A stretch of 64,000 nt of DNA, taken from positions 434,001-498,000 of the forward strand of contig NZ_AYTO01000041.1 in NCBI RefSeq assembly GCF_000507145.1. The letters run 5' to 3'. The translations under genes and the position numbers were made by a program. Origin of the DNA: Bacillus tequilensis KCTC 13622. Lineage in GTDB: Bacteria > Bacillota > Bacilli > Bacillales > Bacillaceae. The notes under the pieces were generated by a model. That model had not been told where the DNA came from. It did not search any database and saw only the letters and a program-made list of their open reading frames with translations. Below, in pieces: positions 54,756-63,735 of this stretch (the stretch's first letter is position 1; every line of letters begins with the position of its first letter).

Positions 54756-56003
54756 CTATTCGCGGATTTGCCCGGTTCCTTTAATGATGTATTTCGTCGA
54801 AGTTAATGCAGGAAGTCCCATCGGCCCTCTCGCATGAAGCTTTTGCGTGCTGATGCCGATTTCGGCTCCGTAGCCAAATTCAAAACCGTCGGTAAAACGG
54901 GTTGACGCGTTATGATAAACAGCGGCAGCATCGACAGCGGTCTGAAAATAAGCCGCGTGCTTGTCATCTTCAGTTAAAATCGCTTCAGAATGATTGGTGC
55001 CGTATTGCTGGATATGCTTCACAGCTTCTTGGACATTCTCAACCGTTTTTACGCTGATGACAGGCGCTAAAAATTCAGTTTCCCAATCTTCTTCTGTCGC
55101 TTGTTTACTTGAAGGATGAAGTTCACATACAAATTGATCACCGCGAATTTCAACTCCCGCGTTTTCCAGCTGAGTCAGCAAGTCTTTCCCGTGCTGCTGT
55201 GCCCACGCCTTGTGGATCAGCAATGATTCAATCGCGTTGCATACGGACGGGCGCTGCGTTTTCGCATTTACGACAACCTTTCCTGCCATTTGCGGTTTGG
55301 CCGTTTCGTCAATGAAAATGTGGCAGTTTCCGGCTCCGGTTTCTAATACAGGGACCGTTGATTCTTTTACAACGAGATCAATCAGTTTCTTGCCTCCGCG
55401 CGGAATCAATACGTCTAAGCCATCATTTAACGTAAAGAGCTCTTTTGCCGTTTCTCTGCTCGTATCTTCAATCAGCTGCACAGCGTTAATCGGAAGCGCT
55501 GATTGCTCAAGTGCCCTGTGAATGACACTGACGAGCGCTTTGTTGCTGTGAATGGCTGAGGAGCTCCCCCGCAGCACAACCGCGTTTCCTGTCTTTAGGC
55601 AAAGGGTAGCCGCATCAACAGTGACGTTTGGCCTCGCCTCATAAATCATTCCAACGACACCGAGCGGCACACGGATTTTTTCTATAAAAAGGCCGTTTTC
55701 CTTTTCAATTGTTTCAAGAGATTCGCCGATCGGGTCCGCCAAGCCGATTAACAGCTCGACCGCGTCCGCGATGTCACGAATTCGCTTCTCATCCAGTGTG
55801 AGACGGTCAATGACATCCGCTGATAAACCATGTTCTTTTCCGTTTTCAATGTCTTTTGCATTCTCCGACAAAAGAAAATCCAGTTCGCTGCGGAGTCCGT
55901 TTGCAATGTGGCTGAGCGCCTCATCTTTCTCGGCCGTTGTTTTCATGATCATTTCGGCTGCCGCTTCTTTCGCCAGCTTAGCTTTTATAGAAACTTCACT
56001 CAT
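54756..56003 (-). CDS. proA: ProA, gamma-glutamyl phosphate reductase
   Basis: ProA reduces gamma-glutamyl phosphate to glutamate semialdehyde, the second step of proline synthesis from glutamate. The 415-residue aldehyde-dehydrogenase-fold protein has the catalytic cysteine in [12 protein letters not shown], the cofactor region [10 protein letters not shown] and IPRGGKKLI, and the C-terminal [15 protein letters not shown]. It follows proB by 11 bases and shares its T-box control. Confidence 0.95.
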   Translation of the reverse strand: MSEVSIKAKLAKEAAAEMIMKTTAEKDEALSHIANGLRSELDFLLSENAKDIENGKEHGLSADVIDRLTLDEKRIRDIADAVELLIGLADPIGESLETIEKENGLFIEKIRVPLGVVGMIYEARPNVTVDAATLCLKTGNAVVLRGSSSAIHSNKALVSVIHRALEQSALPINAVQLIEDTSRETAKELFTLNDGLDVLIPRGGKKLIDLVVKESTVPVLETGAGNCHIFIDETAKPQMAGKVVVNAKTQRPSVCNAIESLLIHKAWAQQHGKDLLTQLENAGVEIRGDQFVCELHPSSKQATEEDWETEFLAPVISVKTVENVQEAVKHIQQYGTNHSEAILTEDDKHAAYFQTAVDAAAVYHNASTRFTDGFEFGYGAEIGISTQKLHARGPMGLPALTSTKYIIKGTGQIRE

Positions 56004-56014
56004 TTTTCCGCCTC

Positions 56015-57112
56015 CTAATCTTTTAAATTGACCCAGTCATCCCTATGAATAACCTCAAACGTTTTCTCAAAACCAAGTTCATCACTTCGCTTGCCTCTGG
56101 CCTCCATAATCTCCTCGGAGGAGTAATGCGTTTGGCCTTTGCCGATCACGCCGCCCGGTCCTCTGACTTCCACGACCGCTCCTTTCGGAAAGCTTCCGTT
56201 CACGCCTACAACGCCAGCCGGCAGCAGGCTGCTTCCATTATGGATCATCGCCTCCTCGGCACCTGCATCAATGAGGATCTCTCCTGCTATCGGCGAGTGA
56301 AACTGAATCCATTGTCTCGTGTTGTTAACCGAGGATAGTTCTTTGTCTCCGATATACGTGCCATCTCCCCTGCCGGCCAAAATGTCCGCAAGCTTTTGCT
56401 CTCCGCTGCCAGTTCCGATAAACACTTTCACTCCAAGAGACAGCGCGGTTTGTGCGGCTAACAGCTTTGATTTCATTCCGCCGGTGCCGACCTTTGATCC
56501 GGCTGAACCCGCATATCCCAGCAACTCAGGCGTAATCTCCGGCAAATAATCAAATCGTTTCGCCTCTGGATTTTCATTCGGATTGGCATCATACAGCCCG
56601 TTGATGTCAGTAAGGATCATGAGCTGGTCCGCATGAATCAATCCGCTGACTAACGCAGAAAGCATGTCATTATCCCCAAATGTCAATTCTTCAACAGATG
56701 TAGAATCGTTTTCATTGATAATCGGAATGACGTCGCGCTCTAGTAATTCCATCATTGTTGCATACGCGTTTCGATACCGCTCTCTTTTCGAAAAATCATT
56801 TCTCGTTAACAGGATTTGTCCCGGAGTCAGTGCGTATTGTTTGAATTGATTCATATATTGCTGCATTAACAGTGTTTGTCCGACCGCGGCCGCCGCCTGT
56901 TTTCCTTTAATAGTAACGGGGCGGGACGGATAACCGAGGCTGGAAAATCCCGCCGCTACGGCACCCGAGGTAATCAGAATCATTTCATGCCCCGCTTTTT
57001 TCAACACTGAAATCGCTTGAACATGCTCGCTGATTTTTGCCTCATCAATGCTTCCGTTGCTGTTCGTGAGCGAACTGCTTCCTATTTTCACTACTATTCT
57101 TTGTTTTTTCAT
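56015..57112 (-). CDS. proB: ProB, glutamate 5-kinase
   Basis: ProB phosphorylates glutamate to start anabolic proline synthesis. The 365-residue protein has an amino-acid-kinase domain ([11 protein letters not shown] at the N-terminus, [39 protein letters not shown]) and a C-terminal PUA domain (about 275-355). The B. subtilis paralogue ProJ serves osmotic stress; this one is the T-box-controlled copy. The ATG at 57112 follows GGAGGAG. Confidence 0.95.
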   Translation of the reverse strand: MKKQRIVVKIGSSSLTNSNGSIDEAKISEHVQAISVLKKAGHEMILITSGAVAAGFSSLGYPSRPVTIKGKQAAAAVGQTLLMQQYMNQFKQYALTPGQILLTRNDFSKRERYRNAYATMMELLERDVIPIINENDSTSVEELTFGDNDMLSALVSGLIHADQLMILTDINGLYDANPNENPEAKRFDYLPEITPELLGYAGSAGSKVGTGGMKSKLLAAQTALSLGVKVFIGTGSGEQKLADILAGRGDGTYIGDKELSSVNNTRQWIQFHSPIAGEILIDAGAEEAMIHNGSSLLPAGVVGVNGSFPKGAVVEVRGPGGVIGKGQTHYSSEEIMEARGKRSDELGFEKTFEVIHRDDWVNLKD

Positions 57113-57137
57113 TTATTCTCCTCCGCGGCTCTTCTCC

Positions 57138-57378
57138 AATAAAAAAACCCATTTCGTCCTGATTCATAAGGACGAAATGGGTTTCCGTGGTACCACCTTG
57201 ATTGAACGCGCTTTGCGCGCTCCGCTTTCCTGTAACGCCAGGTTACGCGCCTAGGTTTTCCCCCTAAGACTCCAAGGCAGGTTCGGCAGGTTTCATGCGG
57301 CAAAATGTTTCAGCAATTCATTTTGCTCTCTGTCACAGAAGGGTCTGCTTACTAATCCTCTTCAACGCTCAATGATTT
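57138..57378 (-). promoter_or_regulatory. T-box leader of proBA (tRNA-Pro sensing)
   Basis: The minus-strand leader has the T-box sequence AAGGTGGTACCACGG next to a terminator (AAACCCATTTCGTCC and complement with T run, 57138-57182), plus stem I features AGTAAGCAGA and CTGTGACAG. A CCT triplet in GAACCTGCC is the likely proline specifier. Uncharged tRNA-Pro should allow readthrough into proBA. Confidence 0.92.
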
Positions 57379-57384
57379 TTTTAT

Positions 57385-57413
57385 ATTATGCAAAGAAAAA
57401 AGAGTCTTGTCAA
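57385..57413 (-). promoter_or_regulatory. SigA promoter of proBA
   Basis: TTGACA (57413-57408), 17 bases, CATAAT (57390-57385) on the minus strand. It sits directly before the T-box leader. Confidence 0.85.
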
Positions 57414-57424
57414 GGTTTTTTGTC

Positions 57425-57452
57425 ACCAAAAAGGGCCCGCATGACGCGGGCC
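57425..57452 (-). terminator. purU terminator
   Basis: GGCCCGC / GCGGGCC hairpin with a CTTTTTGG tail on the minus strand. Confidence 0.7.
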
Positions 57453-57461
57453 TCCTGCCGT

Positions 57462-58364
57462 CTAGTTAAAGACGATTGTTTTGTTTTCATGGACGATGAC
57501 GCGGTCTTCCAAATGCCATTTTACAGCACGGGCAAGCACGCTTCGTTCAATGGTTCTGCCGATGTTTTTCAGCGCTTCCGTATTGTCGCGGTGGTCTACA
57601 CGCTCAATATCCTGTTCAATAATCGGACCTTCATCAAGATCGTTTGTGACATAATGAGAGGTCGCTCCGATCAGCTTCACGCCGCGCTCGTAAGCCCGTT
57701 TGTACGGATTCGCACCGATAAAAGCAGGCAGGAATGAATGGTGGATATTGATGATCCGATTCGGATGAGCCGAAACAAAGTCAGGAGTTAGAATTTGCAT
57801 ATAGCGTGCGAGAACAATCACGTCAATCTTGTATTGCTCAAGCAGTTCAAGCTGGTTCTTTTCAACTTCCGCTCTGATGTCTTTGTTCGCTTTCATATAA
57901 TGGAATGGAATGTTCAGCCTTTCAACCAGCTCTCTCGCTTCCTCGTGGTTGCTGATGACAACAGCGATTTCCGCCATAAGGTTGCCGGTTTGCCATTCCC
58001 AAATCAGCTCATGCAGGCAGTGAAGCTCCTTTGAGACAAATATGGCGACACGCTTCAGCTCGCTCGCCAAGGTTAAGCTCCATGTCATGTTGAATGTTTC
58101 CGCAACAGACGCAAACGCCTGCTGAAGTGTTTCTTTTTTCTCACGAATGTCCGCACAGTCGAATTCGATTCTCAGGAAGAACCGGCCGCCTTCAGGGTCT
58201 GTCGTGTATTGATTGGATTCTATAATATTGGCGCCGTGTTCAAATAAAAACGCGGAAACCGCGGAAACGATCCCCGGCTGATCGGGACAGCTGACCAAAA
58301 GGCGCCCTTTATCCTCATTTCCGTCACGGTATTCGTTTAACCGCTGAGTCATATATGATTTCAT
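57462..58364 (-). CDS. purU: PurU, formyltetrahydrofolate deformylase
   Basis: PurU hydrolyses 10-formyl-THF to formate and THF, balancing one-carbon pools. The 300-residue protein has an N-terminal ACT-like regulatory domain (about 20-100; LLVSCPDQPGIVSAVSAFL) and a formyltransferase domain with the catalytic NIHHSFLPAF and DEGPIIEQDIE. It lies between proBA and ykkCD with no evident co-regulation. Start ATG at 58364 after AGGGATTA. Confidence 0.94.
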   Translation of the reverse strand: MKSYMTQRLNEYRDGNEDKGRLLVSCPDQPGIVSAVSAFLFEHGANIIESNQYTTDPEGGRFFLRIEFDCADIREKKETLQQAFASVAETFNMTWSLTLASELKRVAIFVSKELHCLHELIWEWQTGNLMAEIAVVISNHEEARELVERLNIPFHYMKANKDIRAEVEKNQLELLEQYKIDVIVLARYMQILTPDFVSAHPNRIINIHHSFLPAFIGANPYKRAYERGVKLIGATSHYVTNDLDEGPIIEQDIERVDHRDNTEALKNIGRTIERSVLARAVKWHLEDRVIVHENKTIVFN

Positions 58365-58434
58365 GAATAATCCCTCTTATCTTTGTAAGTCTAAACTATT
58401 TATCCATTATACTGAAGATTTGATAAAAATCAAT

Positions 58435-58752
58435 TTATGACAGAATTTTTAGACCGACCGCGGAGCATAAAATCAAAGCGATAAAGAAGATCCGTTTGGC
58501 GTCTTTCGGCTCCTTGTAAAAGAGGATGCCGACAAGCGCTCCTCCGGCGGTGCCAATGCCAGTCCAGACAGCATAAGCGGTACCCATAGGAATCGTTTCC
58601 ATGGCATACGACAGCAAGGAAAAGGAAGCGGCAAAACCAACAACGATCAGCAGCACCCATTTCACGCTTTTTTCTTTCACATATTGATTCATAAGGGCCA
58701 CGCCGGCCATCTCCAAACAGCCCGCGCACAATAAACTGATCCAGTGCAGCAT
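58435..58752 (-). CDS. ykkD: YkkD, SMR-family guanidine exporter subunit
   Basis: YkkD is a 105-residue small multidrug resistance protein with four membrane helices and the family glutamate in CLEMAGVALM (Glu14), followed by WVLLIVVGFAASFSLLSYAM and GTAYAVWTGIGTAGGALVGIL. It acts as a heterodimer with YkkC. The start overlaps the ykkC stop by one base (TAATG). The guanidine riboswitch upstream indicates guanidinium export as the natural role. Confidence 0.95.
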   Translation of the reverse strand: MLHWISLLCAGCLEMAGVALMNQYVKEKSVKWVLLIVVGFAASFSLLSYAMETIPMGTAYAVWTGIGTAGGALVGILFYKEPKDAKRIFFIALILCSAVGLKILS

Positions 58753-59090
58753 TATGCCTCGCCTCCTTCTTCATCTGTCTCATCCTGTGTCACAAGCTTC
58801 AATCCGATTACACCGATTAAGAGCACGCCGATTAACAAAAGCTTCGGCCATCCAACCGGCTCATGAAACAGAACGATTTCACTCAGCACTGTGCCTGCCG
58901 TGCCAAGTCCGGTAAAGACGGCGTACACGGTTCCGACAGGCAGACTGTTTGTCGCCTTCATTAAAAGGTAAAAGCTGACTATGATGCCGACAGCAGTGCA
59001 GCTCCATGTTAAAGCTGAGTCAGCGTGCTTTAAGCCTACCACCCAAACAACCTCGAAAACGGCGGCAAGCACGACTAATCCCCATTTCAT
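58752..59090 (-). CDS. ykkC: YkkC, SMR-family guanidine exporter subunit
   Basis: YkkC is the 112-residue partner of YkkD, with four membrane helices, Glu13 in [16 protein letters not shown], and [21 protein letters not shown]. The C-terminal tail [12 protein letters not shown] is acidic. I start at the ATG at 59090 (MKWGLV) after AAAGGA. A longer open frame upstream runs through the riboswitch terminator and is not coding. Confidence 0.95.
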   Translation of the reverse strand: MKWGLVVLAAVFEVVWVVGLKHADSALTWSCTAVGIIVSFYLLMKATNSLPVGTVYAVFTGLGTAGTVLSEIVLFHEPVGWPKLLLIGVLLIGVIGLKLVTQDETDEEGGEA

Positions 59091-59130
59091 TGCAAGCCAT
59101 TCCTTTCTATCTATTAAGATTCTCCGAAAA

Positions 59131-59275
59131 CAAAAAAACCCGGACAGTCGTCTCACATGAGATTGACTCTCCCGGGCTTTTTTCCCTCCGTGTGCATACA
59201 CGCCTCTATTTACGCGTATGTGTTTTCTCTCGGACCAGTCCATGCCTAGTGAACATGCGGAACCCTAGAAAACTT
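59131..59275 (-). promoter_or_regulatory. Guanidine-I (ykkC) riboswitch
   Basis: The minus-strand leader has the conserved blocks TCTAGGGTTCCG, GGTCCGAGAGAAAACACA and ACACGGAGGGA. A terminator hairpin with T run (59131-59180, CCCGG / CCGGG at its base) follows. Guanidine should prevent termination and turn ykkCD on. Confidence 0.95.
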
Positions 59276-59312
59276 TAACTTACATCATGATACTATAACG
59301 TGGCTCTTCCTT

Positions 59313-59828
59313 TCAATTGTAAGATTTTCTTTCATATACTGCGATCGGTTTATTCCACTTTATGATCGTTCTATCGTAAAGCATGCCGATTTTCTCGGCA
59401 ACCCGTATGGATGCTTTGTTATCAGGGTCAATCAAAGCCGCCATTTTGCCGAACAGCCGCTCGTTGAAGCCGTAGTCCAGGCATGCCCGAGCGGCTTCGT
59501 GCGCATAGCCGTTTCCCCAGTGGCGGCGGGCAAACATATAGCCGATTTCCATTACTGTTTGATTTTCAACCTGCTGGGGTACGATGCCGCATTGCCCCAA
59601 AAAGTCCTCTGTCCGCTTATCTTCAGCGATCCACAGACTGACGCCGTAGCCTTTCTCATTCCTTTTGTTCCAATTGATCCACTCGCGGGTTTGCCTCTTA
59701 TTTTTTAATCCGGAATAATATTTCATGACGTCAGGATCGTTAAAAAGCTCAAATAAAGAAGCGTGATCCCGATCTTCCATACAGCGCAAACGAATGCGAT
59801 TCGTGACAAGCTTCGTATTAGCGCTCAT
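59313..59828 (-). CDS. ykkB: YkkB, GNAT-family N-acetyltransferase
   Basis: This 171-residue GNAT protein of the RimJ/RimL type has TNRIRLRCMEDRD at the start, the acetyl-CoA loop in ARRHWGNGYAHEAARACLDYGF (about 108-129) and NKASIRVAEKIGM. The substrate is unknown. The ATG at 59828 lies inside the end of ykkA (11-base overlap), so the two are coupled. Confidence 0.88.
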   Translation of the reverse strand: MSANTKLVTNRIRLRCMEDRDHASLFELFNDPDVMKYYSGLKNKRQTREWINWNKRNEKGYGVSLWIAEDKRTEDFLGQCGIVPQQVENQTVMEIGYMFARRHWGNGYAHEAARACLDYGFNERLFGKMAALIDPDNKASIRVAEKIGMLYDRTIIKWNKPIAVYERKSYN

Positions 59829-60345
59829 ATTTCGCCCCATCGTGCTTCCATTCTTTTTTGAGGATTTCAATATGGGCTTGATGATAGCGGTTATGATCCG
59901 CCATATGCCAAATGCCCCATCGGACAGTCGCGGTGTCACCATCGTAAGAAAGCGGCTGATGCAAATCATGCTCAGTTAAGGTGTAACAAACCGATTTCAG
60001 TTCATTTACCACATGCTGATGTCTTTTCAGGAGTTCATCTAAGCCGGGCTGGTTCTCCGGCTCCGGCAGCCGTCCGCTTTCATCTGTCATCGGGCCGTAT
60101 ACCTGTTCAATATGATCCGGTATCCGGTTTTCCTTGATACGCCAGACCCATCTGATATCAACATTTGTGATATGGTGCAAAAGCTGTGCTGTGCTGTTTT
60201 TTGTTTGGCAGCGCCCCTTATAGTAAAGTTCACTATGCGTCATGTGACTTACGATAGAAGCCAGACGGAGACTGTTTTCTTCCACTGCGGAATACAGAAG
60301 ACTGACCGTCGGCGCCATGTCGTTTCTAATAAATAAGTCCTTCAT
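59818..60345 (-). CDS. ykkA: YkkA, DinB-like metal-binding protein
   Basis: This 175-residue protein belongs to the DinB/YfiT-like four-helix bundle superfamily. Likely metal histidines are in LLHHITNVDIRWVWR (about 59-73) and MADHNRYHQAHIEIL near the C-terminus (about 147-161). Members are often thiol transferases using bacillithiol. I start at the ATG at 60345 (MKDLFIRND) after AGGGGGG. It is the first gene of a ykkA-ykkB unit. Confidence 0.87.
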   Translation of the reverse strand: MKDLFIRNDMAPTVSLLYSAVEENSLRLASIVSHMTHSELYYKGRCQTKNSTAQLLHHITNVDIRWVWRIKENRIPDHIEQVYGPMTDESGRLPEPENQPGLDELLKRHQHVVNELKSVCYTLTEHDLHQPLSYDGDTATVRWGIWHMADHNRYHQAHIEILKKEWKHDGAKYER

Positions 60346-60404
60346 GTTCAGTTCCCCCCTAACTAGGTACATTTGACGCCAAACTAAAATTCCCTTTAAA
60401 AAAG

Positions 60405-60432
60405 AAAAAGCTCTCTTTGAAAACAGAGAGCC
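60405..60432 (-). terminator. ykjA terminator
   Basis: GGCTCTCTG / CAAAGAGAGC-type hairpin with TTTTTCTTTTTT tail on the minus strand. Confidence 0.75.
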
Positions 60433-60435
60433 ATC

Positions 60436-61167
60436 TTAATTGTTATTACCCGGTTTATATAAATAGGGATCATGCTGCGGTTCATTTGAGGTATTCAAAT
60501 CAAGCGATATATCGCCGCGGGCATTCATCGTGCCAAGCGTGACCGAGGACAGCAGTTTGGGGCTGTATCCTTTTTCCTCGAGCTTCTCAAACAGCCATGA
60601 TCGGTTTTTTTGGAGGTATTTCAAATTATGATCAAGGATTTCACCATCCAGTATAAGCGGAATCGGGATAAAATTCCGTTCAGCTTCCATATTCAAATCC
60701 CGCACCTGCACCGCTCTAGCCTCCTCTTTTGGGATGACGCTTACTTCTCCCGTTTCTTCAATGATGGCAAGATCAATGTCAGCCGGATCGGCATAGCCCT
60801 TTTCCCTCAGCTTTCCGAGCAGTTCATTAACCGTCAGCCTTTCTTTTCGCAAACCGTATTCGTCAATGTCTCCGTTTCGGATTAAGACAGTTGGGCTTAC
60901 GACCAGCAGCCATCGCCATTTATTAGAAAGAGAGAGCTTGCTCATCACTAGATAAAGCACCAAAAAAGCGCCGGCGTAATAAATCGACATCGGCAGCTTG
61001 GATGTAAGAATCGGCTCACTGATAATGGTTCCGATTGCGAAGGTCAAAAGCAGATCAAAATTGTTCATTTGTGACACAGCTTTTTTACCGGCAAGCCGAA
61101 ACAGAATATACGCAATTGTAAATACGATAACTGGCTTCAGTAAAAATGCCCATACCATCCATAACAA
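60436..61167 (-). CDS. ykjA: YkjA, DUF421 membrane protein
   Basis: This 243-residue DUF421/YetF-type protein has three N-terminal membrane helices (about 5-27, 36-53, 62-79) and a soluble domain with the family signatures RIAGKKAVSQMNNFDLLLTFAIG-like start, LLRKGYADPADIDLAIIE-like centre and GELSVIP-like strand (VSVIPKEE). Related proteins help in spore germination or envelope assembly; no function is established. The start is TTG at 61167, 9 bases after GGAGG. Confidence 0.88.
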   Translation of the reverse strand: MLWMVWAFLLKPVIVFTIAYILFRLAGKKAVSQMNNFDLLLTFAIGTIISEPILTSKLPMSIYYAGAFLVLYLVMSKLSLSNKWRWLLVVSPTVLIRNGDIDEYGLRKERLTVNELLGKLREKGYADPADIDLAIIEETGEVSVIPKEEARAVQVRDLNMEAERNFIPIPLILDGEILDHNLKYLQKNRSWLFEKLEEKGYSPKLLSSVTLGTMNARGDISLDLNTSNEPQHDPYLYKPGNNN

Positions 61168-61317
61168 TGATCTTTACCTCCATCCGCTAGTCATATTGAG
61201 CCTATTGTGCCCCGAGGCAGAGCCTCTATGCATCATACCCTTTATCCGATATTGAAATAGGCGAACATGCACACGGCAGGCATATACCATAGAAAGTGAC
61301 ATCGATTGGAGCGCAAT

Positions 61318-61543
61318 ATGAAACATCAGCAAACGAATACCCATTGGCCCTATGATCTGTCATCCGCTCCTCATCCCGCCGGCTACGAGGAACAGCACAC
61401 GTTCGACAGGCTGGCTTTTAGAGCTGAAAATGGAGCAATTAATCAGAGTGATTGGATTGCTTGAGAACCATGCAAGAACAGCAAAATCGCGTTTGCGCAA
61501 ACAGCGGCGGATCAGTGTTGTCCGCATGCTTCTATCACAATAA
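61318..61543 (+). pseudogene. ykzH: ykzH-like small gene, frameshifted
   Basis: From the ATG at 61318 (GGAG 8 bases upstream) the frame reads MKHQQTNTHWPYDLSSAPHP up to DRLAF at 61419. Removing one A near 61420 joins it to a second frame reading ELKMEQLIRVIGLLENHARTA and RLRKQRRISVVRMLLSQ to the TAA at 61543. The corrected length is exactly 74 codons plus stop, which I believe is the length of YkzH. The C-terminal half is a basic amphipathic helix. As written the first frame stops at 48 codons. Either a real +1 lesion or a base-calling error. Confidence 0.65.
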
Positions 61544-61544
61544 A

Positions 61545-61572
61545 AAACTCTTCTCTGAAAGGAGAAGAGTAA
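61545..61572. terminator. Bidirectional ykzH / hmp terminator
   Basis: ACTCTTCTC / GGAGAAGAGT hairpin with A run on the left. Confidence 0.75.
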
Positions 61573-61583
61573 TATGCATATGG

Positions 61584-62783
61584 TTACACGGACTGTGCCA
61601 TGCTTAATTGCGGGCCGAACAGTTCGTAATGTATAGACTCCGGCGCTGATCCGAGTTCTGATACAAGTTTATGCATTGCCGTAATAAATGAAGATGAACC
61701 GCAAATATAATAATCCGCATCTGTATTGGCAATCAGTTTTTCAAGAAACTGCTGGTCAATCTGCCCTTCATGAAATTGAAGATCACATGCACGGTCTTCC
61801 TCTGTCGGCTCGCGATACACAAATGCGGTTTTGACAGAAGAATGGTCTGCTGCTTCTTCTACTTCATGACGCAATGCATGATATGCACTGTTTTTCGCGG
61901 CATGAATGAACAGAATCTGCCGTTCAGGCTGCTTAGAAACAGACGTTTTCAGCATGCTGATCATTGGCGTAATACCGACCCCGGCGCTGATTAGGACAAG
62001 ATCTTTTTGCGATGAAGAATCTAACACAAAGTCCCCTGCCGGCGCGCTGATTTCGATTGAATCACCCTCCCGCACTCCATCGTGTAAATAGGAAGACACG
62101 ACACCGTCTTTTTTCACTGAAATTCGATAATAGTCTTTACCCGGCATATCTGACAGGCTGTATTGACGGATATGGGTATATTCAGAATCAGGAGTCCGCA
62201 CTTTGATGCTGATATACTGCCCTGCTTGAAATTCAGGTAACGGCTTGCCGTCTTCCGGTTTCAGATAGAAGGATGTGATTTCTTTGCTTTCCTGCTCTTT
62301 TTTCGCAACGACGAATGACTTATATTCCTTCCAGCCGCCGGCTTGATGCTCCGCCTGCTCATACATTTCTTTTTCGATTCCGATGAATGCGTCAGCGATT
62401 ACTCCGTATGCTTTCTCCCATGCCTGCATAATGTCAGGTGTCGCAGCGTCTCCCAGAACATCTTTAATCGCAATCAGCAAATATTTGCCGACAATCGGAT
62501 AATGTTCAGCCTTAATTCCGATACTGCGGTGCTTGTGTCCGATTTGTTTGACGACCGGAATGATGTTGCCGAGCTGGTCAATATTTGCCGCCGCTGCGAT
62601 AACGGCATTTGCAAGTGCAGCGCGCTGTGTTTTCTTCTTTTGATTTGTTTGATTAAAAATGTTTAGAAGCTCTGGATGGTCTCGGAACATCAAATCGTAA
62701 AAACGGCCAGTGATCGTTTCTCCATGTTGTTGTAATACGGGTACTGTGCTTTTAATAATTTCGATTGTTTTATTATCTAACAT
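61584..62783 (-). CDS. hmp: Hmp, flavohaemoglobin (nitric oxide dioxygenase)
   Basis: Hmp converts nitric oxide to nitrate with NADPH and oxygen. The 399-residue protein has a globin domain (about 1-140, proximal histidine in VKQIGHKHRSIGI-type helix), an FAD domain (RQYSLSDMPG, about 206-215) and an NAD(P) domain (ISAGVGITPMISML; YYICGSSSFI). I start at the ATG at 62783 (MLDNKTIE) after AAAGGATTG. The promoter region has two NsrR-like dyads. Confidence 0.95.
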   Translation of the reverse strand: MLDNKTIEIIKSTVPVLQQHGETITGRFYDLMFRDHPELLNIFNQTNQKKKTQRAALANAVIAAAANIDQLGNIIPVVKQIGHKHRSIGIKAEHYPIVGKYLLIAIKDVLGDAATPDIMQAWEKAYGVIADAFIGIEKEMYEQAEHQAGGWKEYKSFVVAKKEQESKEITSFYLKPEDGKPLPEFQAGQYISIKVRTPDSEYTHIRQYSLSDMPGKDYYRISVKKDGVVSSYLHDGVREGDSIEISAPAGDFVLDSSSQKDLVLISAGVGITPMISMLKTSVSKQPERQILFIHAAKNSAYHALRHEVEEAADHSSVKTAFVYREPTEEDRACDLQFHEGQIDQQFLEKLIANTDADYYICGSSSFITAMHKLVSELGSAPESIHYELFGPQLSMAQSV

Positions 62784-62804
62784 TGTATAAACAATCCTTT
62801 CGAA

Positions 62805-62828
62805 AAGATGCATTTAAAATATATCTTT
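62805..62828. promoter_or_regulatory. NsrR-like dyad 1 upstream of hmp
   Basis: An AT-rich dyad beginning AAGATGCATTT and ending ATATATCTTT resembles the NsrR operators of B. subtilis, about 22 bases before the hmp start. Confidence 0.65.
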
Positions 62829-62851
62829 AAAATACATGATCTCACGAACAA

Positions 62852-62875
62852 AAGATATATCTAAAATGAATCTTT
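62852..62875. promoter_or_regulatory. NsrR-like dyad 2 upstream of hmp
   Basis: A second 24-bp dyad (AAGATATATC...TGAATCTTT) lies 47 bases upstream of the first. Confidence 0.5.
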
Positions 62876-62992
62876 AATAAAGTTGTCACAAAATTATCAA
62901 TTTAATATGACAATGGTTGCTTTTTTATATAATACCCTAGCAAAAATGGACTAATCGTTGTAATTATCACCATCAGAAAGATGAAAAACACA

Positions 62993-63022
62993 AAAAAACC
63001 CAAAACAACATGTGTTTTGGGT
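62993..63022 (-). terminator. ykhA terminator
   Basis: AACCCAAAACA / TGTTTTGGGTT hairpin with TTTTTTG tail on the minus strand. Confidence 0.8.
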
Positions 63023-63029
63023 TTCGCGT

Positions 63030-63548
63030 TTACCAAGGCTTATCCGTTCCGAGCGCATTGGCAAGCGCCTGGCTGTGTTTTTTGCGGTTCTTTCGTTCAT
63101 TCGCGCGCTGAACCGCTGTATTATGCAGCATGATTTCTTCTTCTGTTTCCGGCACGACTTTCGGTACAGACACCGGCTTGCCGTTTGAATCTAATGCGAC
63201 AAATGTCAAAAAGGATGTTGCCGCAAGCTCTCTTTCGCCAGTCATCAGGTGCTCCTTGATGACTTTCACGAACACCTCCATGGAGGAGGTGCCGACCCAA
63301 GTCACATAAGATTCCAAACAGACTGACTCCCTTTGCCCGATCGGCTTTAGAAAATCTACTGAATCCATTGAAGCGGTTACTGTGTCCCGTCTGCAATGGC
63401 GCGCTGCAGAAATAGAGGCGATATCATCAATGTAGCTCATTAATTTTCCGCCAAACAGTGTATTATGGTTGTTTGTATCAAGCGGGAACACCCTGCTGGT
63501 TTTGACAACCTTTGACTCTTTACAAAATTTTGTATCCGGTGTTTCCAT
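63030..63548 (-). CDS. ykhA: YkhA, hotdog-fold acyl-CoA thioesterase
   Basis: YkhA is a hexameric-type acyl-CoA hydrolase of the TesB/YciA group. The 172-residue protein has the hotdog signature NNHNTLFGGKLMSYIDDIASISAARHC (Asn and Asp of the active site, about 27-53) and SYVTWVGTSSMEVFVKV. I start at the ATG at 63548 with GGGGAG six bases upstream; an ATG at 63593 is possible but its GGAG is too close. Confidence 0.9.
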   Translation of the reverse strand: METPDTKFCKESKVVKTSRVFPLDTNNHNTLFGGKLMSYIDDIASISAARHCRRDTVTASMDSVDFLKPIGQRESVCLESYVTWVGTSSMEVFVKVIKEHLMTGERELAATSFLTFVALDSNGKPVSVPKVVPETEEEIMLHNTAVQRANERKNRKKHSQALANALGTDKPW

Positions 63549-63735
63549 ACCTTTCTCCCCTTTGATGTCTGATCGTTTAGCTAATGCACTCATATTCTCC
63601 TATTAAACAATATTCTCAGCCATTTGTCTAAAATTTAAAATGATTTGTCGGTCAGGTTTTCTTTCTAATACGTTTAATGATTTTCATGTTAAGGGAATAA
63701 TACATGTATTCTTCAGACGATCAGGAGGAGAAACA

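Noticed and set aside
56045..56338. Plus-strand frames within proB and proA
   Set aside because: They are shadows of strongly conserved minus-strand genes and have no binding sites.
58783..59243. Long N-terminal extension of ykkC and an alternative frame over ykkD
   Set aside because: The extension passes through the riboswitch terminator; the alternative frame overlaps the known SMR gene and lacks membrane-protein character.
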